This document shows, in pieces, positions 27,101 through 38,866 of a DNA stretch of 64,000 bases. The number at the start of each line of letters is the position of its first letter. Positions within the stretch are counted from its first letter, which is position 1. Location: contig JAPYMA010000216.1 of assembly GCA_035041965.1 (NCBI GenBank), positions 62,001-126,000 on the forward strand, written 5' to 3'. A program made the position numbers and the translations under genes. The notes under the pieces were generated by a model, which was not told the origin of the DNA, ran no database searches, and was given only the letters and a program-made list of their open reading frames with translations. The DNA is from Anisakis pegreffii. Taxonomy: Eukaryota; Nematoda; Chromadorea; Rhabditida; Anisakidae.

Positions 27101-30100
27101 TTAAAATTCTCAGAGTTCAACGTCATATTTCAAAAACACATATTTACTTGTGAATAAATGACGACTTCAAAATAAACGTACTCATTAGAAAATGAAGTAT
27201 CACTAGGTGCGTTCCCGAATAGACTTGAATATGAAGGAGGTTGCGCTGGTTGAAGTTTTCCTTGTTGACGATGGTAATGATCTATTGTGGATACCATACG
27301 AATTGGTATATTACGCACTACCGGTGCTGACTCGAATTCGTTGTCTCGTAATGACGACGAAACTGGCGTCTTTCTTAATATACTACTTTTATTGCTCATA
27401 AAGCAACTAATTTAATTCCGCTGTTCACATTCTGTTGAAGTTTGCAAAGTCTTTTTGTGAAAAATTGCAAGCAACACGAAACGAATGAGAAGAGAAAAGA
27501 CAAACCGAATGGATGAAGAAGTGTTCTTTGGCTTTGTGCAAAAGTTGTTTTCTGACAAAGACGCACTATAAAATGGAGGATCTGATAATGGATTATTATT
27601 TGCAGTAATATCAAATGGTCGCCATAAGGCATCACCGGTTACTAAAACGGCACCATTGTGGGGTGCATTGAACAAACGACGATCGCGATATACACCATCC
27701 ATATTTCCGGATGCCCTCTGCAATTTATTTGATTTAATTCTTATTCAACGATGAAAACCGTTCACAGCGATTTAAAACAAAACACTGTGTTTATCAATTA
27801 TCAATTTGTAACTGAGTGCAATCCTCATGAGGATTGCACTCAATTACAAATTGATCTGACGACTAAATAAAAGAATATAACAGTTTGAAAGTGAACATCA
27901 ACAGCACTGAACTTCTATTTGCATGAATAAATGAATGAACATAAAAACGCATTGCATTTTAATAGCTGAACGCTGCTGATCAATTCGTTCGGATCGGTTA
28001 AGCATACGAATGACATTTACGAATACAACACATTCATTCAGTTGAATCATCAAAAATACAAATCAACTATATTCTGCCTTCCCTCTTTCCTCCTCCACAG
28101 TAGCGCATCAACTTTCATCCTTCACTGATATTTGTTTTTGACTGTGAAAAAAATGTAACGAATACCTGCAAACGAACACCGAATTTGGTTCCTTCACGTG
28201 GATATGCCTCACCGATCCATTCAATCCATCCTGGAACATACATCCTTCTCCGATTATACCCAACTCCAGGCCAGTCATCTGGTGACGTCTCCATTATCTT
28301 GAATTGCATCATCTCTTTATCACACTATACTAACTTGATCAACAGTAATGAGCACAACTGGAAAAAGGTCCGCGACCTACACTGTTCCCAAATGAGGACG
28401 GTCTTATTGGCAAAGTAATTCTCCCAGTTTCCTTCACTCCTTTGCTGAAATCTCACGCAGGAGAACGAACAATTCCGATATTAAGGAGCTACCAAAGGAC
28501 ACTCCTAAATTAAGCAACGCTACACACCAGTCTCAAGAAGGAAATGTGCGGAATCTGATGATAACAAAAAACAAAACAAACAAACAAACGACAAAACAAC
28601 ACAACGGTAAGAGGTCGAAGTGATGTTTCAGTTGCCGTTTCGAATTTGATTATTCGGATAATTTTTATCGTCGAGAACGAATATGATGTGACTATTCTAA
28701 ATAAACACGTATTTCTAGAGCGATTGACATTTTCAAGGCGATTACTGCATACTAATGAATCTCGGTGGGAACATGTGCCATTTGAATGATGTGCTCATCT
28801 AAATGGGCGAATAACGGAAACGATTGACGTGAAGACTGACTCCGGTTGAAAAACCTGAGATCCCGACTAATCTCTAGCCAAAAGCAACCGCAGTCTTGCT
28901 GTGCCCTGAATTAATGCCCTCTTCGTCTACCGCTTCTCAATGCTCCTCGACCAAAATCCTCCCCTTTTCCAACACTAACACTGATAGTAACGCTGATAAT
29001 ATCAACAATAACATCAATAATAGCAATAACATTTCGGATGTTATTGCTACTATTGTTATTACATCGACCGCAAACTATTGTTAACAAAACGGCAATAACA
29101 ATGAAAGTAATGATGAATCATCAGTGAATCATCAACCAAATGAGTGTCGCACTAGTCATGCTCAATCATCACCAAGCATAATTACATTCTAATCAAAGAC
29201 AGTCAAGTATCGAACAGAAACATCAAAAAATAATTCATTCCGAATCACTAAATAATCTCTTTTAATCGTTTCGATGAATATTTTAAAAATGAAAGACTCA
29301 AAAAAGGAATGAACAAAATGATTCATCTCAAAATGCTTATTAGGTAATGAATCGAACAAGAACGAAACCAAATGGAATGAAAAAATTTATGGTGCTTATG
29401 ATAATGAGGCGCATTCACAAATGAGTGGAACATTGTCGTGAACAGAATGAAATGAAGATGAAGACGTTTACGATTGATTGAGAAATGTTGTTGTGAAAAC
29501 AACAAAAAATAATGAGTGAAATGAATCGGGCAGCAGCAACGTTCATTCAACAAATCAAACACCAAAATAATGATAATTCAACAAACAAAAATCATCGCAA
29601 TCCATCGACACAACATAAACATAAATCCGGTTTATAATTCGTTTTCTCATTTCGGTTCGAATTAAATTTCATTTCTGTGCGCAATTCAACCAACCGACCG
29701 ACCATCGTTGAAGTGAAATTTTTGAAAGAACACAAATGAATAGAAAATAAATCAGGAAATTATAATAAACACGCTATCAAATTATGCGTTTTTCGATGAA
29801 AATACATTGCGTTTTTTGCAAGCCGTCTTCAAACCTACACAAACAAACATGCGTGAAAATAAAAATAAGCTGGAATGTTTTAAAGATGCTCACTTAAAGT
29901 GACAATTAATCAATACCAACTAAAGGTAAATATACCCGACACTGAAGGTACCCGAAAAAGTCTTGAGAAGATTATTTCCATTCAATCCACAACCGTTTCC
30001 GTGAAAATAAAAAACCTTACGAATTCTTTCCAGTCACCCGCAATTCATTCGAGCACAAATCAACAAAAACGACAAAACGAAAAACGCACTCTCATTCACT

Positions 30101-32026
30101 TAGGAGAACACTGAAGTCGCTTTCGTCTTTCCGGCTTATAAAAATTTACAGTTGGAATACACTCACGCACGGTAGAGAGATTACAAACAATTTTCAGAAG
30201 TTCGTTCAAAAATTCACTTGCTTTCGGAATGATTCACTGCAGCCGATAATGAGATTATGATAAAAACGAAAATACATGCATAAATCTTCATGGCATTAAT
30301 AATTCATGAAAATGAATCTGTTCTCGAATTTACTTCTTGTCAATAACAACGATAAAATAATAATGATCATTGACGACTCGTAATGAACCCACCTCAACCA
30401 GAACACGATCGCCTTTCTGCAGTTGATCAACAAACGCGAAACGCGACGAATCACGATGGAAATCATAACGAATATCGTTATCTCGTATTGCCAACAAAAT
30501 TGACGCTTCTGAATCACTCAACAACAGAATCTGCAATTTACCATCACTATCAAACGCTTCGGTTTATTCTAACCAAACATTGAGTGTAGCATAATGGTTT
30601 CAGAACGGACAACAGGCACTATCAGTTTAGTTTAGAAGATTTCAACTAGATCGAATCCTACTTCGGAGTATAACCCAGCTCATACTTCAAACAAACTATT
30701 CCATGTGCTACTATTTTTTTAATCAGTGAAAGTAATCCAGCAGTAGCTTGAAGTAGTTTCTTCTTTTTTTTATCAGAATAAGAGGCTGGGAAAGCAATTG
30801 TTCCTCTTCCTGGCTTTAATCTCCGTAGGAAATAAATTGAAGATTTGAAAAGCGAAGATCAAAAAAACGAAAAAATAGGACAAACCTCAGAGCTAGGTAC
30901 TTTCAAGTATACATCGCTGACATCTAAGCATTTCATGAATAACGGTTCCTTACAAAATGGCTCATCACGATACGATTCTTTTAATCGTCTTAATATATCG
31001 TCATCTTTAAGCATCGATATCGACCGAATTAAAGTTCCCCTTTCAACCTTCAAATATAACTTCAACTTCTTTCAAAAATAACACAAACAAACGCACAATT
31101 CAACTACATTATAAAAATCACCATCAAGTTCTATATTAACAAATAATAATAATACTTGAATATCGCTTCACTTCATTAACTCTATGATCACACTAAATAA
31201 ATGCAATCCATAAAAGGATGAGGTTAGCAGTGAATAAGTGTGCGTCAATGAACCGTACGGATTAAAATGAAATTATATTCATGTAACGGACACTGCATAA
31301 TTTTTCTTCGTTCATTTCTCCAATTTTCAACTTCTCATAAATTTCTTCACCATACTAATGGTGAATACTGTTGCTGTTCTTTAAAAGTCGAGCAAAAAAA
31401 AAACGGACGAGAGAGGCAAACCTGAACTTCCGTGAGACGTTTACGATTTCGATCATAATGCCGTCCGATAGAATCTTTCGTTAAGAGAGCAGTCGTTAGA
31501 ATTTTATTACCATTTGACAGATTCATATCCAATTGATATGGTGGATGATTATGAGCACTCGAAGTGTTTGCAGTTGATCGAGATGATCTCCAATACAAAA
31601 ATCTTCATTTAATCAACACGACAATCTCCTTACCATTTCAATTTTGTACAATATGCATCATTGAGTAATGAGAAATCGCTCCGATACGGTCGGAATGAGT
31701 TCGTTTTCAAAGAGAGTATTGCCCTCAAAAAATCAATCAAAAAGTGAGAAATTCTGTTGAAATTAAAAATTTAAAAAACGACCAAAATTCGGAATTAGAC
31801 AAAAAATTCACGAACAAATATAATTTTAAAAATTCATAAGGATTCACTACTTTTCAGTTTTTGTGTTAGATCCGAATAATCTTTGCGGATACAGCGCTGA
31901 GTGCTCTTTCTCGTCAATACAAAGTGGTCGCTTCACAGATGCTGTCGCGGTTGAATTTATTTCAGTTGGGCCATCCTCACATTCAAGAGTATTCCTTAAA
32001 TCAAAATCCAAAAAATGATAACACAT
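21134..32026 (-). CDS. CYLD: CYLD Lys63/Met1 deubiquitinase, three CAP-Gly modules + USP domain, 20 exons
   Basis: Removes K63- and M1-linked ubiquitin chains in NF-kB-type signalling. Exons on the minus strand: 32026-31851, 31602-31422, 31047-30886, 30530-30393, 28297-28166, 27717-27506, 27406-27182, 26882-26475, 26303-26168, 25733-25391, 25124-25009, 24738-24549, 24200-24026, 23753-23664, 23398-23237, 23032-22888, 22727-22601, 22405-22320, 22042-21689, 21379-21134. All phases close, giving about 1267 aa (human 956). CAP-Gly regions lie near 210-290, 545-620 and 705-750. An Asn/Ser-rich linker fills 410-545. The USP domain runs from about 835. The catalytic Cys is in GIQGYRNSCYLDATL (about 847), the His in LCIEMSHYV (about 1153) and the Asp in FDSMADR. 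The inserted CYLD B-box is present (CTICGKCADWICPEC, then CAIC). The start Met is the least certain point; the exon at 27406 may instead begin at 27394. Confidence 0.94.
23043..23150. repeat. AT-rich tandem repeat, unit TTTATTCTAAAACGAA and variants
   Basis: Several copies of TTATTCTAAAACGAATTTA and shortened forms lie in tandem in a CYLD intron, just upstream (on the gene strand) of the exon at 23032-22888. Confidence 0.75.
27801..27854. repeat. 54-bp near-perfect palindrome
   Basis: 27801-27827 is the reverse complement of 27828-27854 with one mismatch (a G-U pair in RNA) and no loop; the centre is CTCATGAG. It lies in the CYLD intron between exons 28297-28166 and 27717-27506. Confidence 0.92.
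29015..29055. repeat. 18-bp inverted repeat with TTCGG loop
   Basis: The arms 29015-29032 and 29038-29055 pair at 17 of 18 positions around TTCGG. The hairpin lies inside a large CYLD intron. The plus strand around it (28896-29084) is open and reads Ser/Thr/Asn-rich, probably by composition. Confidence 0.75.
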
Positions 32027-34930
32027 CAAAATTGATTTACGCACCAACTGAAAAGTTTTCAAAAACAAAAAGACATTTTTTCTTATGCGTCGAACACTAA
32101 TGTAATAAACTAATTGATTAAATAGGTGTACTGCATCTTTAAGTATCCCGTAAAGTTCGTAGAACTAAATGATAGATATGAGAGTCTTGTTGAGCGCAAC
32201 GAATGTATTCAAAAAATTCCGATTGGACACTTCGAAACGAATTACTGTCTCATATTAACAATTAATAGCAACATTCCATAAGGAGATTCTTTCCTAACAT
32301 TACCCGCATAGAAATGAACGGATAGCAATCATTACAATGCACTTCAATTTGTAAATTCGCAATCACATAATAAAAATAAAACGATTGAAACAATTGGAGT
32401 TGGTCCACTACAACAGGTGATTTTTCAGGCTACTGAACTATTTTCAAAACGACGAATAAACAATGCCAATTGATTTGGAAAGGCTTAAACAAAACTCTCC
32501 CATTCAGCCTGAGGTTTAGCCTTCGGCTCAGGCTAAGGCCTAAATCTAGCATTGTTTCTTGCTTATCCATCTATGACAAACTAATTACTAATTTGGATGG
32601 ATGACATTCAAAATGGACGATCTTGGCACTGAGATCAACTTGCATGAGTCATAATCATTTTATTATAGTCATCGCTGTTTTGTGTTATAATTATTTTGTG
32701 TTCTTATTTATTTTAATGTCATGTTATTTATTTGTTAATCTTTCTGCTCTTGACGTGCCTTCACGTTAAACCTTAACGACAACAACCACCACGTTTATGC
32801 CTCTCACTATTTTATCGTCTCTATTTGTCTGTGCCACACTGTTTTATCGTCTGCAAGCAAACAGCACAAAGCTCTGAAAATGCACCTGCTTTCTCACTAA
32901 TTCTAAAAAAGGAAACATGCAATATTTGACAATATTATGCGAACTGAATAGGCAGTGGTCAGCGGGCTGTTAATCCATAAACTATAAAATGGAACAAAAT
33001 CAAGAGAGAACGTGCAAGGGAGTGAATTAGAAATTAAACTGAAGAACTAAAATGAAATCAATATCAATACCAATACCATGTATGAAGAGCGTCGGCAAAC
33101 GATTGGTAATCAGCACTCGATGATTTATTGTGGTAATCAGGTAACGCTTTACATGAACTCATGTAAGTCCGTCCGATTTTGGCACATCAAATTTCAGTGA
33201 ATATCAGCAATACAAATCTAGAAAGAGCCGTTTTGTTTGATGCATTCGCTTGCACATACAACCAATACTGCAGTAATTTCAATGCGAAAAAAAAGAATCA
33301 GAAGACGGATGGCAACTAGACAAACGAGAACGGCGATAAATCAATCGATCATCATTCAATGAATTCGAAAAGTAAATTAAAAAACAACCAACTACTTGAT
33401 ACCGATTAAAACATATCAAATAAATTTGATGGACGGACACACATCAAATAAATTCATAAAATTCCAAAATTAACGACGAACAATTCGGTCGACACGTATC
33501 AGATGAAATTAATTTGATCGATAGTGACAAATTTGAATACACATTTCGATTCGATAAGATTATGGTGAGGATTGAGGCTAACGATCTTTAAAAGCATCAC
33601 AGACGTTGCGATTAGTGGGATATTTGCTTGAACTTCATAGATAATTATGACACTGCAACCGTAATATCCTTCCAATGAAGAGGAGTAAACCTTTTCATAT
33701 TGCATCTGTACTTCTAATGGTAGAGGTGGAATTACATATAGAGTAAGAAAAAGGTACAGCAGGTACAATACTGTACTTTTACTTTTACATACACAGAATA
33801 AGGTATATCAGTCCATCAAATATCAGTTATATTCTTAATGGGCAGTGAAAGTATCGGTTGCCTAGAGCAACGTACAAGCAGAGTAGTGTACCAGAGATTT
33901 CAGGTAGAGCACTTCTCGTCACAAAAGTATAAAATTTTATGTAAATTACAAATAAGTTGTAACAACAACATCGTTGCGATATGTTTTATCATTTCGTTGA
34001 CGGCGTTTGAAATCCACTCGATCATTTCGCATTTTGTTCGTCACTTCACGTCTAATTCTCGTTTATCACTGATACATCATTCTCAATTCATCGTTTTTTT
34101 TGCATTTAAAATTTTTTGCTTGTTAATCTCTAAAACTTCAAATCATCGTGGTGTTTACAGGTAAAGAGAATTACCTTCACAGAAGCTGCAAACAGCATCT
34201 GAAGATTATTCAGTAAGAAATACTCAAATTTGTTATATTGATAATAATAATGGTTATAATATTAACAAACAAAAAATGAGACTGAAGCAAATAAACCATT
34301 ACGTCAAACAATTTCATGCGAACCAATGAGGTAGCATTCATGAAGATGTTAACCGCAATTACGAATTTAAACAAATTACAAAATACTAAAAACCAAATAA
34401 ATACATAACATTAAAACAAACTGAGCTGATCGTGAGTGGAATTTTAATTAAAAAGAAAATCGAAAATTACGACCAATTTCAAAAATATTCATCTCCTAAC
34501 GTACCCTAGTTATTTCTGAGGAAATGAAAGTATAGCAGTGTACTAGAAATGTTAAGTGCAAAAACTTCACTACTTGCAACGTGAATGATGAATGACACAT
34601 GCATCAGTGAGGTGAGAAGACGGCCAAATTAAATTCCAACGAATAATTAAAGACGGGTTCAGGCAATAAGAAACGCGAATTAATATGATCAATTAAATAG
34701 CACTAATGCAGTGAACATAAAAATTAATTTCAAGAATGTCGTTTGAGAGTACACCTTAAAACAAGAACAAAGTCATTTCACACCTATCGTCATTCTAGCA
34801 CTCACAATGAGCTCCTGAATGAGTCCAACACCATTAACATCAGCAGTTTCATCGTGATATTATGATAGCAAAATTTTCAGACAAAAAGTTGGTTTCAAGT
34901 TTTCGGAGCAAAGTCATCAATTTTACAGCG
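32027..34930. other. Gene-poor stretch upstream of CYLD
   Basis: This must hold the CYLD promoter and perhaps 5' untranslated exons. A small TTAGGC-like patch lies at 32505-32550 (GGCTCAGGCTAAGGCCTAA). Two short frames look mildly protein-like: minus 33640-33740 and plus 33838-33903, which ends at a CAG/GTAGAG donor-like site. Neither has recognisable similarity. Confidence 0.4.
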
Positions 34931-35450
34931 TAACGCACTGCATGGTCATCCGGGTCTCCATGAAATTATACGGAAGAATTCCGACAACTCATGACACGGT
35001 CAAAACGGGTTACCGTGACGGAATTATAAAAGACATCTTACAACAATCCCGACCGCCCTCACACATTTTGCTGACAATCAGTAGGCAATTTGCCACTGGC
35101 CGTAAGCACTCCATTGGACGATCACACCTGTCTGTGCTCTGACTTCAATCAGCTGACAATGCGAGCGAGTAATGATGGATGGCATCCGAGAGAAATTCCA
35201 TGAGTTCGGATTCCAGCCGACCTCATGTGCTTTCAACATTCAGACAGTTGGAATTCTGAGCGACTGTCGGAAGTGTTCGGTTGGAATCCTATTGAATTCA
35301 CATTTTAACATTGCGATAATGGGAATTGCAACGTCGGAATTGTTCGAATTGACACTTTCGATTTCCGATTTTTTGACAGTCGGAATTCCCACTGACTTTC
35401 CAAATTATTCGGTCGGAATGCGAGCGTCGGAACTATCAGATTAACTTTTG
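34930..35450. repeat. Island of degenerate GTCGGAAT repeats
   Basis: Motifs GTCGGAAT, TCGGAATTC, GTTGGAATTC and TTCGGTTGGAAT recur at irregular spacing between about 35190 and 35445. The preceding 250 bp is also higher in GC than its surroundings. Probably a decayed repeat or transposon piece; no family is assigned. Confidence 0.55.
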
Positions 35451-35754
35451 ATTCTCAGATTGAACTGTGAATCGCCAAGTTGAATTGTGAATAAATTTCC
35501 ATTAAAAATTTCTATTAACAAGGATTAACTGAAGCATTCAGTTTGAAACACGATTACTACGGTAATGTTGTGACCAGCGATCGAAGGATCATTGAAAGAA
35601 GTCGAGGTAGCTGTTCATTAATTGATGAATATCGATCAACATGAGCAGCAGTAAATGATATAGCAGTAACACTGCAATGGCCACAGTAAGAATTGTTACG
35701 GCTTGCCGGTAGCTACATATCGTCAAGCACTTAAATGAGATGAACCTACGCCAC

Positions 35755-35836
35755 CTGCGTTTACGTAGATTTGAGTTTAGATTTGAGTTTTTTAGATTTG
35801 AGTTTTTTTTTCTAAGTGAGTTTACGTAGATTTGAC
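35755..35836. repeat. Short tandem repeat TTTAGATTTGAG / ACGTAGATTTGA
   Basis: AGATTTGAGTTT occurs three times in a row, flanked on each side by GTTTACGTAGATTTGA, in about 80 bp. Confidence 0.8.
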
Positions 35837-36119
35837 AACTACGTTATTGCCATTCCAGAAAGTTGTTGGGTTTTTTCGCGAAAAACTTGTTATTTATCAT
35901 GTGGTTCAATGGAATATCATCGTTGAAACCGTATTGTGGCCTCGCGATGACCTCTGTTCTATCTTAAATATTGCGTACTTCAGTGGTTTTCCACAACAAA
36001 ATCCAATTATGAAGGTCCTGCTGGCTCCGGGTCGAAAGTTCCGTTTTCGAGAAAAATTTGGAGATCTGGGATGGAGACAAGTTTGCGTTTATTTCCCAGA
36101 ATTCCCCATCCCTGATTTC

Positions 36120-36260
36120 TCTTCTCCATTCCGAACTTTTTTTTGAGCCGGCCGCATTGTTTGGATTCTCGATTGCAAAATTTTGTCCTCGACTTTCCTC
36201 CTCTCCGACTTTTTTACCTCCCCGCAACACATTAGGTCAGATCCTGCGATGAGGTAACTT
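36120..36260 (-). repeat. Dispersed repeat copy A
   Basis: The reverse complement of this stretch shares CTAATGTGTTGCGGG, a run similar to AATGCGGCCG, AAAAAAGTC and further similar spacing with 54855-54960. The two sites are in opposite orientation, so this is a dispersed family. Confidence 0.6.
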
Positions 36261-37045
36261 TTGGAAATTTTCAACAAAACATCCAAATTGAAAACGGAAT
36301 AGACCTTTTTCTCATTACAAAATGTTTATGTTCGTATTCCTCGCTGAGATTCCATACCGTAATTTTACATTTTATCCACCAGCATTATTTCTTTAGAGAG
36401 AAGACTTCTGAAAGAAGTTATGATGCAAAATGATCAATCTAAAAATCGACCTCTGATAAACCTCTCCAAGCTCTACCGGAATATTATAATTGCTTTTGGC
36501 ATTTTCGCCGAAATTACCCCTTAAAAAACTGAAAACCTTTTCGAATCTTTTGTCGTTATCATAATCGTTCCATGAGTGTCTTTCTCCAACCCTCCTAGTT
36601 TTCTGCTAAAGTCGACACCGCTGAGCGAAGTGCCGATTCGGGGCAGAAAAGGGAACGTATGCGTAGCGTGCCGAATTAAAATAGGAATACAGGTAAATGG
36701 ATTGAATTAATGCGAGGTCACTGCAAATAAGCCTTTATGAAGACAGCTCATATGCATAGAAATCAAATTTGACTTAGGAATAGTCGTTTGAAGAGGACCT
36801 TAAGTACCGTGGAGTTGTGTAGCTGATTTCAAACTTGGTCAGCGAGAATAATTAAACAGAACAAGAAATTAGGAATATGCAGCCGATCGGTATGATAATG
36901 TTCACAATCCTCTCCATAGCGATTTCCACTGACATTCCATCACAAACAGCAAAAAAACCAGCTCCACAATGACGGGGCTTAGAATCAGTTACTCATATCA
37001 GTGATACTAAAATCTCGTGCAAACGACTATCCCACTGCGAGCTTT

Positions 37046-37210
37046 CATCCCGGTGCGTATTAATTGCCTTCGTAAGGGTTTCTTTGCACTGACCCGGCCA
37101 GCATTTCCATGGTACACTGTATCCGTGTTTTGGTGTGACAGTTCTTGGCCCGGCTCGGTAACTTTCGGCTTGGTTCAGCCGGGTTGCCGGGCCACGGCTT
37201 TTCCGTGATC
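37046..37210. repeat. GC-rich patch with long-loop hairpin
   Basis: A 9-bp perfect inverted repeat, TGGCCCGGC (37146-37154) and GCCGGGCCA (37186-37194), brackets a sequence rich in GGCT/AGCC. The base composition differs sharply from the surrounding AT-rich DNA. A MITE remnant is likely. Confidence 0.5.
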
Positions 37211-38848
37211 GCTTCAGTATTCCTCCTCTTCCAAAACAGCAGAGATGGATAGAAAGGATCAATTTATTTATTTATTTAATCAACAAATCAAACTCATTAC
37301 GAGTTTATGCCTCTCTGTTATCACCAATATCATTAATATCACTATATCACCAATATCACATTCTTCGTTCCTTGGCATTCTTCTTTCCGCGCAGCTAACA
37401 ATAATAGCGTTTGGAATCATTTGTCTTCATGAAATTCGAACTTGGATTATTGATCTGACAAGCAGAGAGGTTTTGGGCTACTCTCTCTCATTGCCCAATG
37501 ATTTCTAGGGAGAGGGACTCAGAAGGAGCTCGAAAATACATTCTGATGGATCGATTGAACTGTCGTCCAACGATCGTTCAGAGTAGTTGTTTGGAACAAC
37601 CAACAGTAGTGAATCATAATTTCTCGTTATCAATAATAAACGATTAATGTAACCGAGTAGACCCATAGCAATCGGCATATCAAACACGCCACAACCAACC
37701 AATAACGAGTGCCTATTGCCATAGATAATTTGCATAATTAAATCCAGCCGAATACCAACAATAATCCATTAAACAATCGATACAATGACAAACAGTTTAC
37801 CGATCGCATAGAACAATCGACAAACCAACCGCTCACCGTCTAAACGTAACTCTCGCCCAGAAAGGATCAATAGCAACCTTTAAAGATATCGTTAATTTCA
37901 AGTCCACTCGGGCTGAATTTTTCAGAATGAATTCAAATCACTGTGCTTAATTCAATAATGTTCACTGCTCACAATAATGTTCTCTAAACACTTATCAATC
38001 AGCAAGAGTGTTTGTATCGCATCACCTCTGATTTTCCTCTATATTTTGTAACATATGCCTGAATACTCAAAATTTTCAGAAACTTTTAACTCATAAACAA
38101 ATTTCATTTTTTGTTCGAGAACTTCTAACGAATGAATGCATTTCGAACGATTTCACGACTTAGAATGTTCTGACAAAATCATCACTAGTGTTAGTTACGT
38201 CAGTTTTTTCAAGTTCAGTGTAATCACTACTTCACTTACGAAATTGTCAACAGTGGTGATTAAAGATTGACAATTTGCGCAACACTCACTGACCAATCGA
38301 CACATTGACTTCTACTAGTCACCAGATTTAGTCAGAATTACTTTAAAACCGAACATTTTGAATCTCAACACTCTGATGGCATTCTTGAATGTTCAGATGC
38401 AGTAAAATCTCTAGAAAGAGAAAATTATGAGATATAAACTGAGTATTGTTCTTTGATAACATTATTTTTCTTGTACTAAAGATCGATGTAAGGAGATCAT
38501 CGCTTGCTTAACAAACCTGATGAGCACATGAATGACTTGAATTTGGTGCTGCTGATATTCGATCAGCTTCACAAGATTGATAAATGCAGAGTTCTCAAAA
38601 ATTGTCCATAAAATGTACCCACCCACAATTACGTATCGTTTTGAATTTCGATACTGTTTTGTGAATATTAAATGTTCGGTACAACAGTTTTCAGTTGGTC
38701 ATTTCATTGTTCACTTCATCGCGCTATTGCAACTGCTCTTGTAGTTTGCAAACTGTTATTTATTGCTGACAAATTCGATAGAGATGAAGAATGCAATCTG
38801 TCAGCACGACATCTGCACTATTTATGAGTGAATTTTTATGACAATTTT

Positions 38849-38866
38849 GCTGCTGCTGCTGCTGCT
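38849..38866. repeat. (GCT)6 trinucleotide run
   Basis: Six perfect GCT units in noncoding sequence. Confidence 0.9.

Noticed and set aside
28896..29084. Plus-strand Ser/Asn-rich frame inside a CYLD intron
   Set aside because: It is antisense to CYLD with no splice partners. The residues follow from AAT/AAC simple sequence.
33499..33768. Minus-strand frame upstream of CYLD as a possible first exon
   Set aside because: No similarity to the CYLD N-terminus, and no donor phase that could be tied to the exon at 32026.
33838..33903. Plus-strand MGSESIGCLEQ frame as first exon of the scaffold gene
   Set aside because: It ends in phase 0, while the exon at 47792 needs two preceding bases. The distance is 14 kb and there is no similarity to FRMPD N-termini.
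35964..36286. Overlapping frames on both strands near 36.1 kb
   Set aside because: Same explanation: they coincide with the dispersed repeat copy and show no domain.
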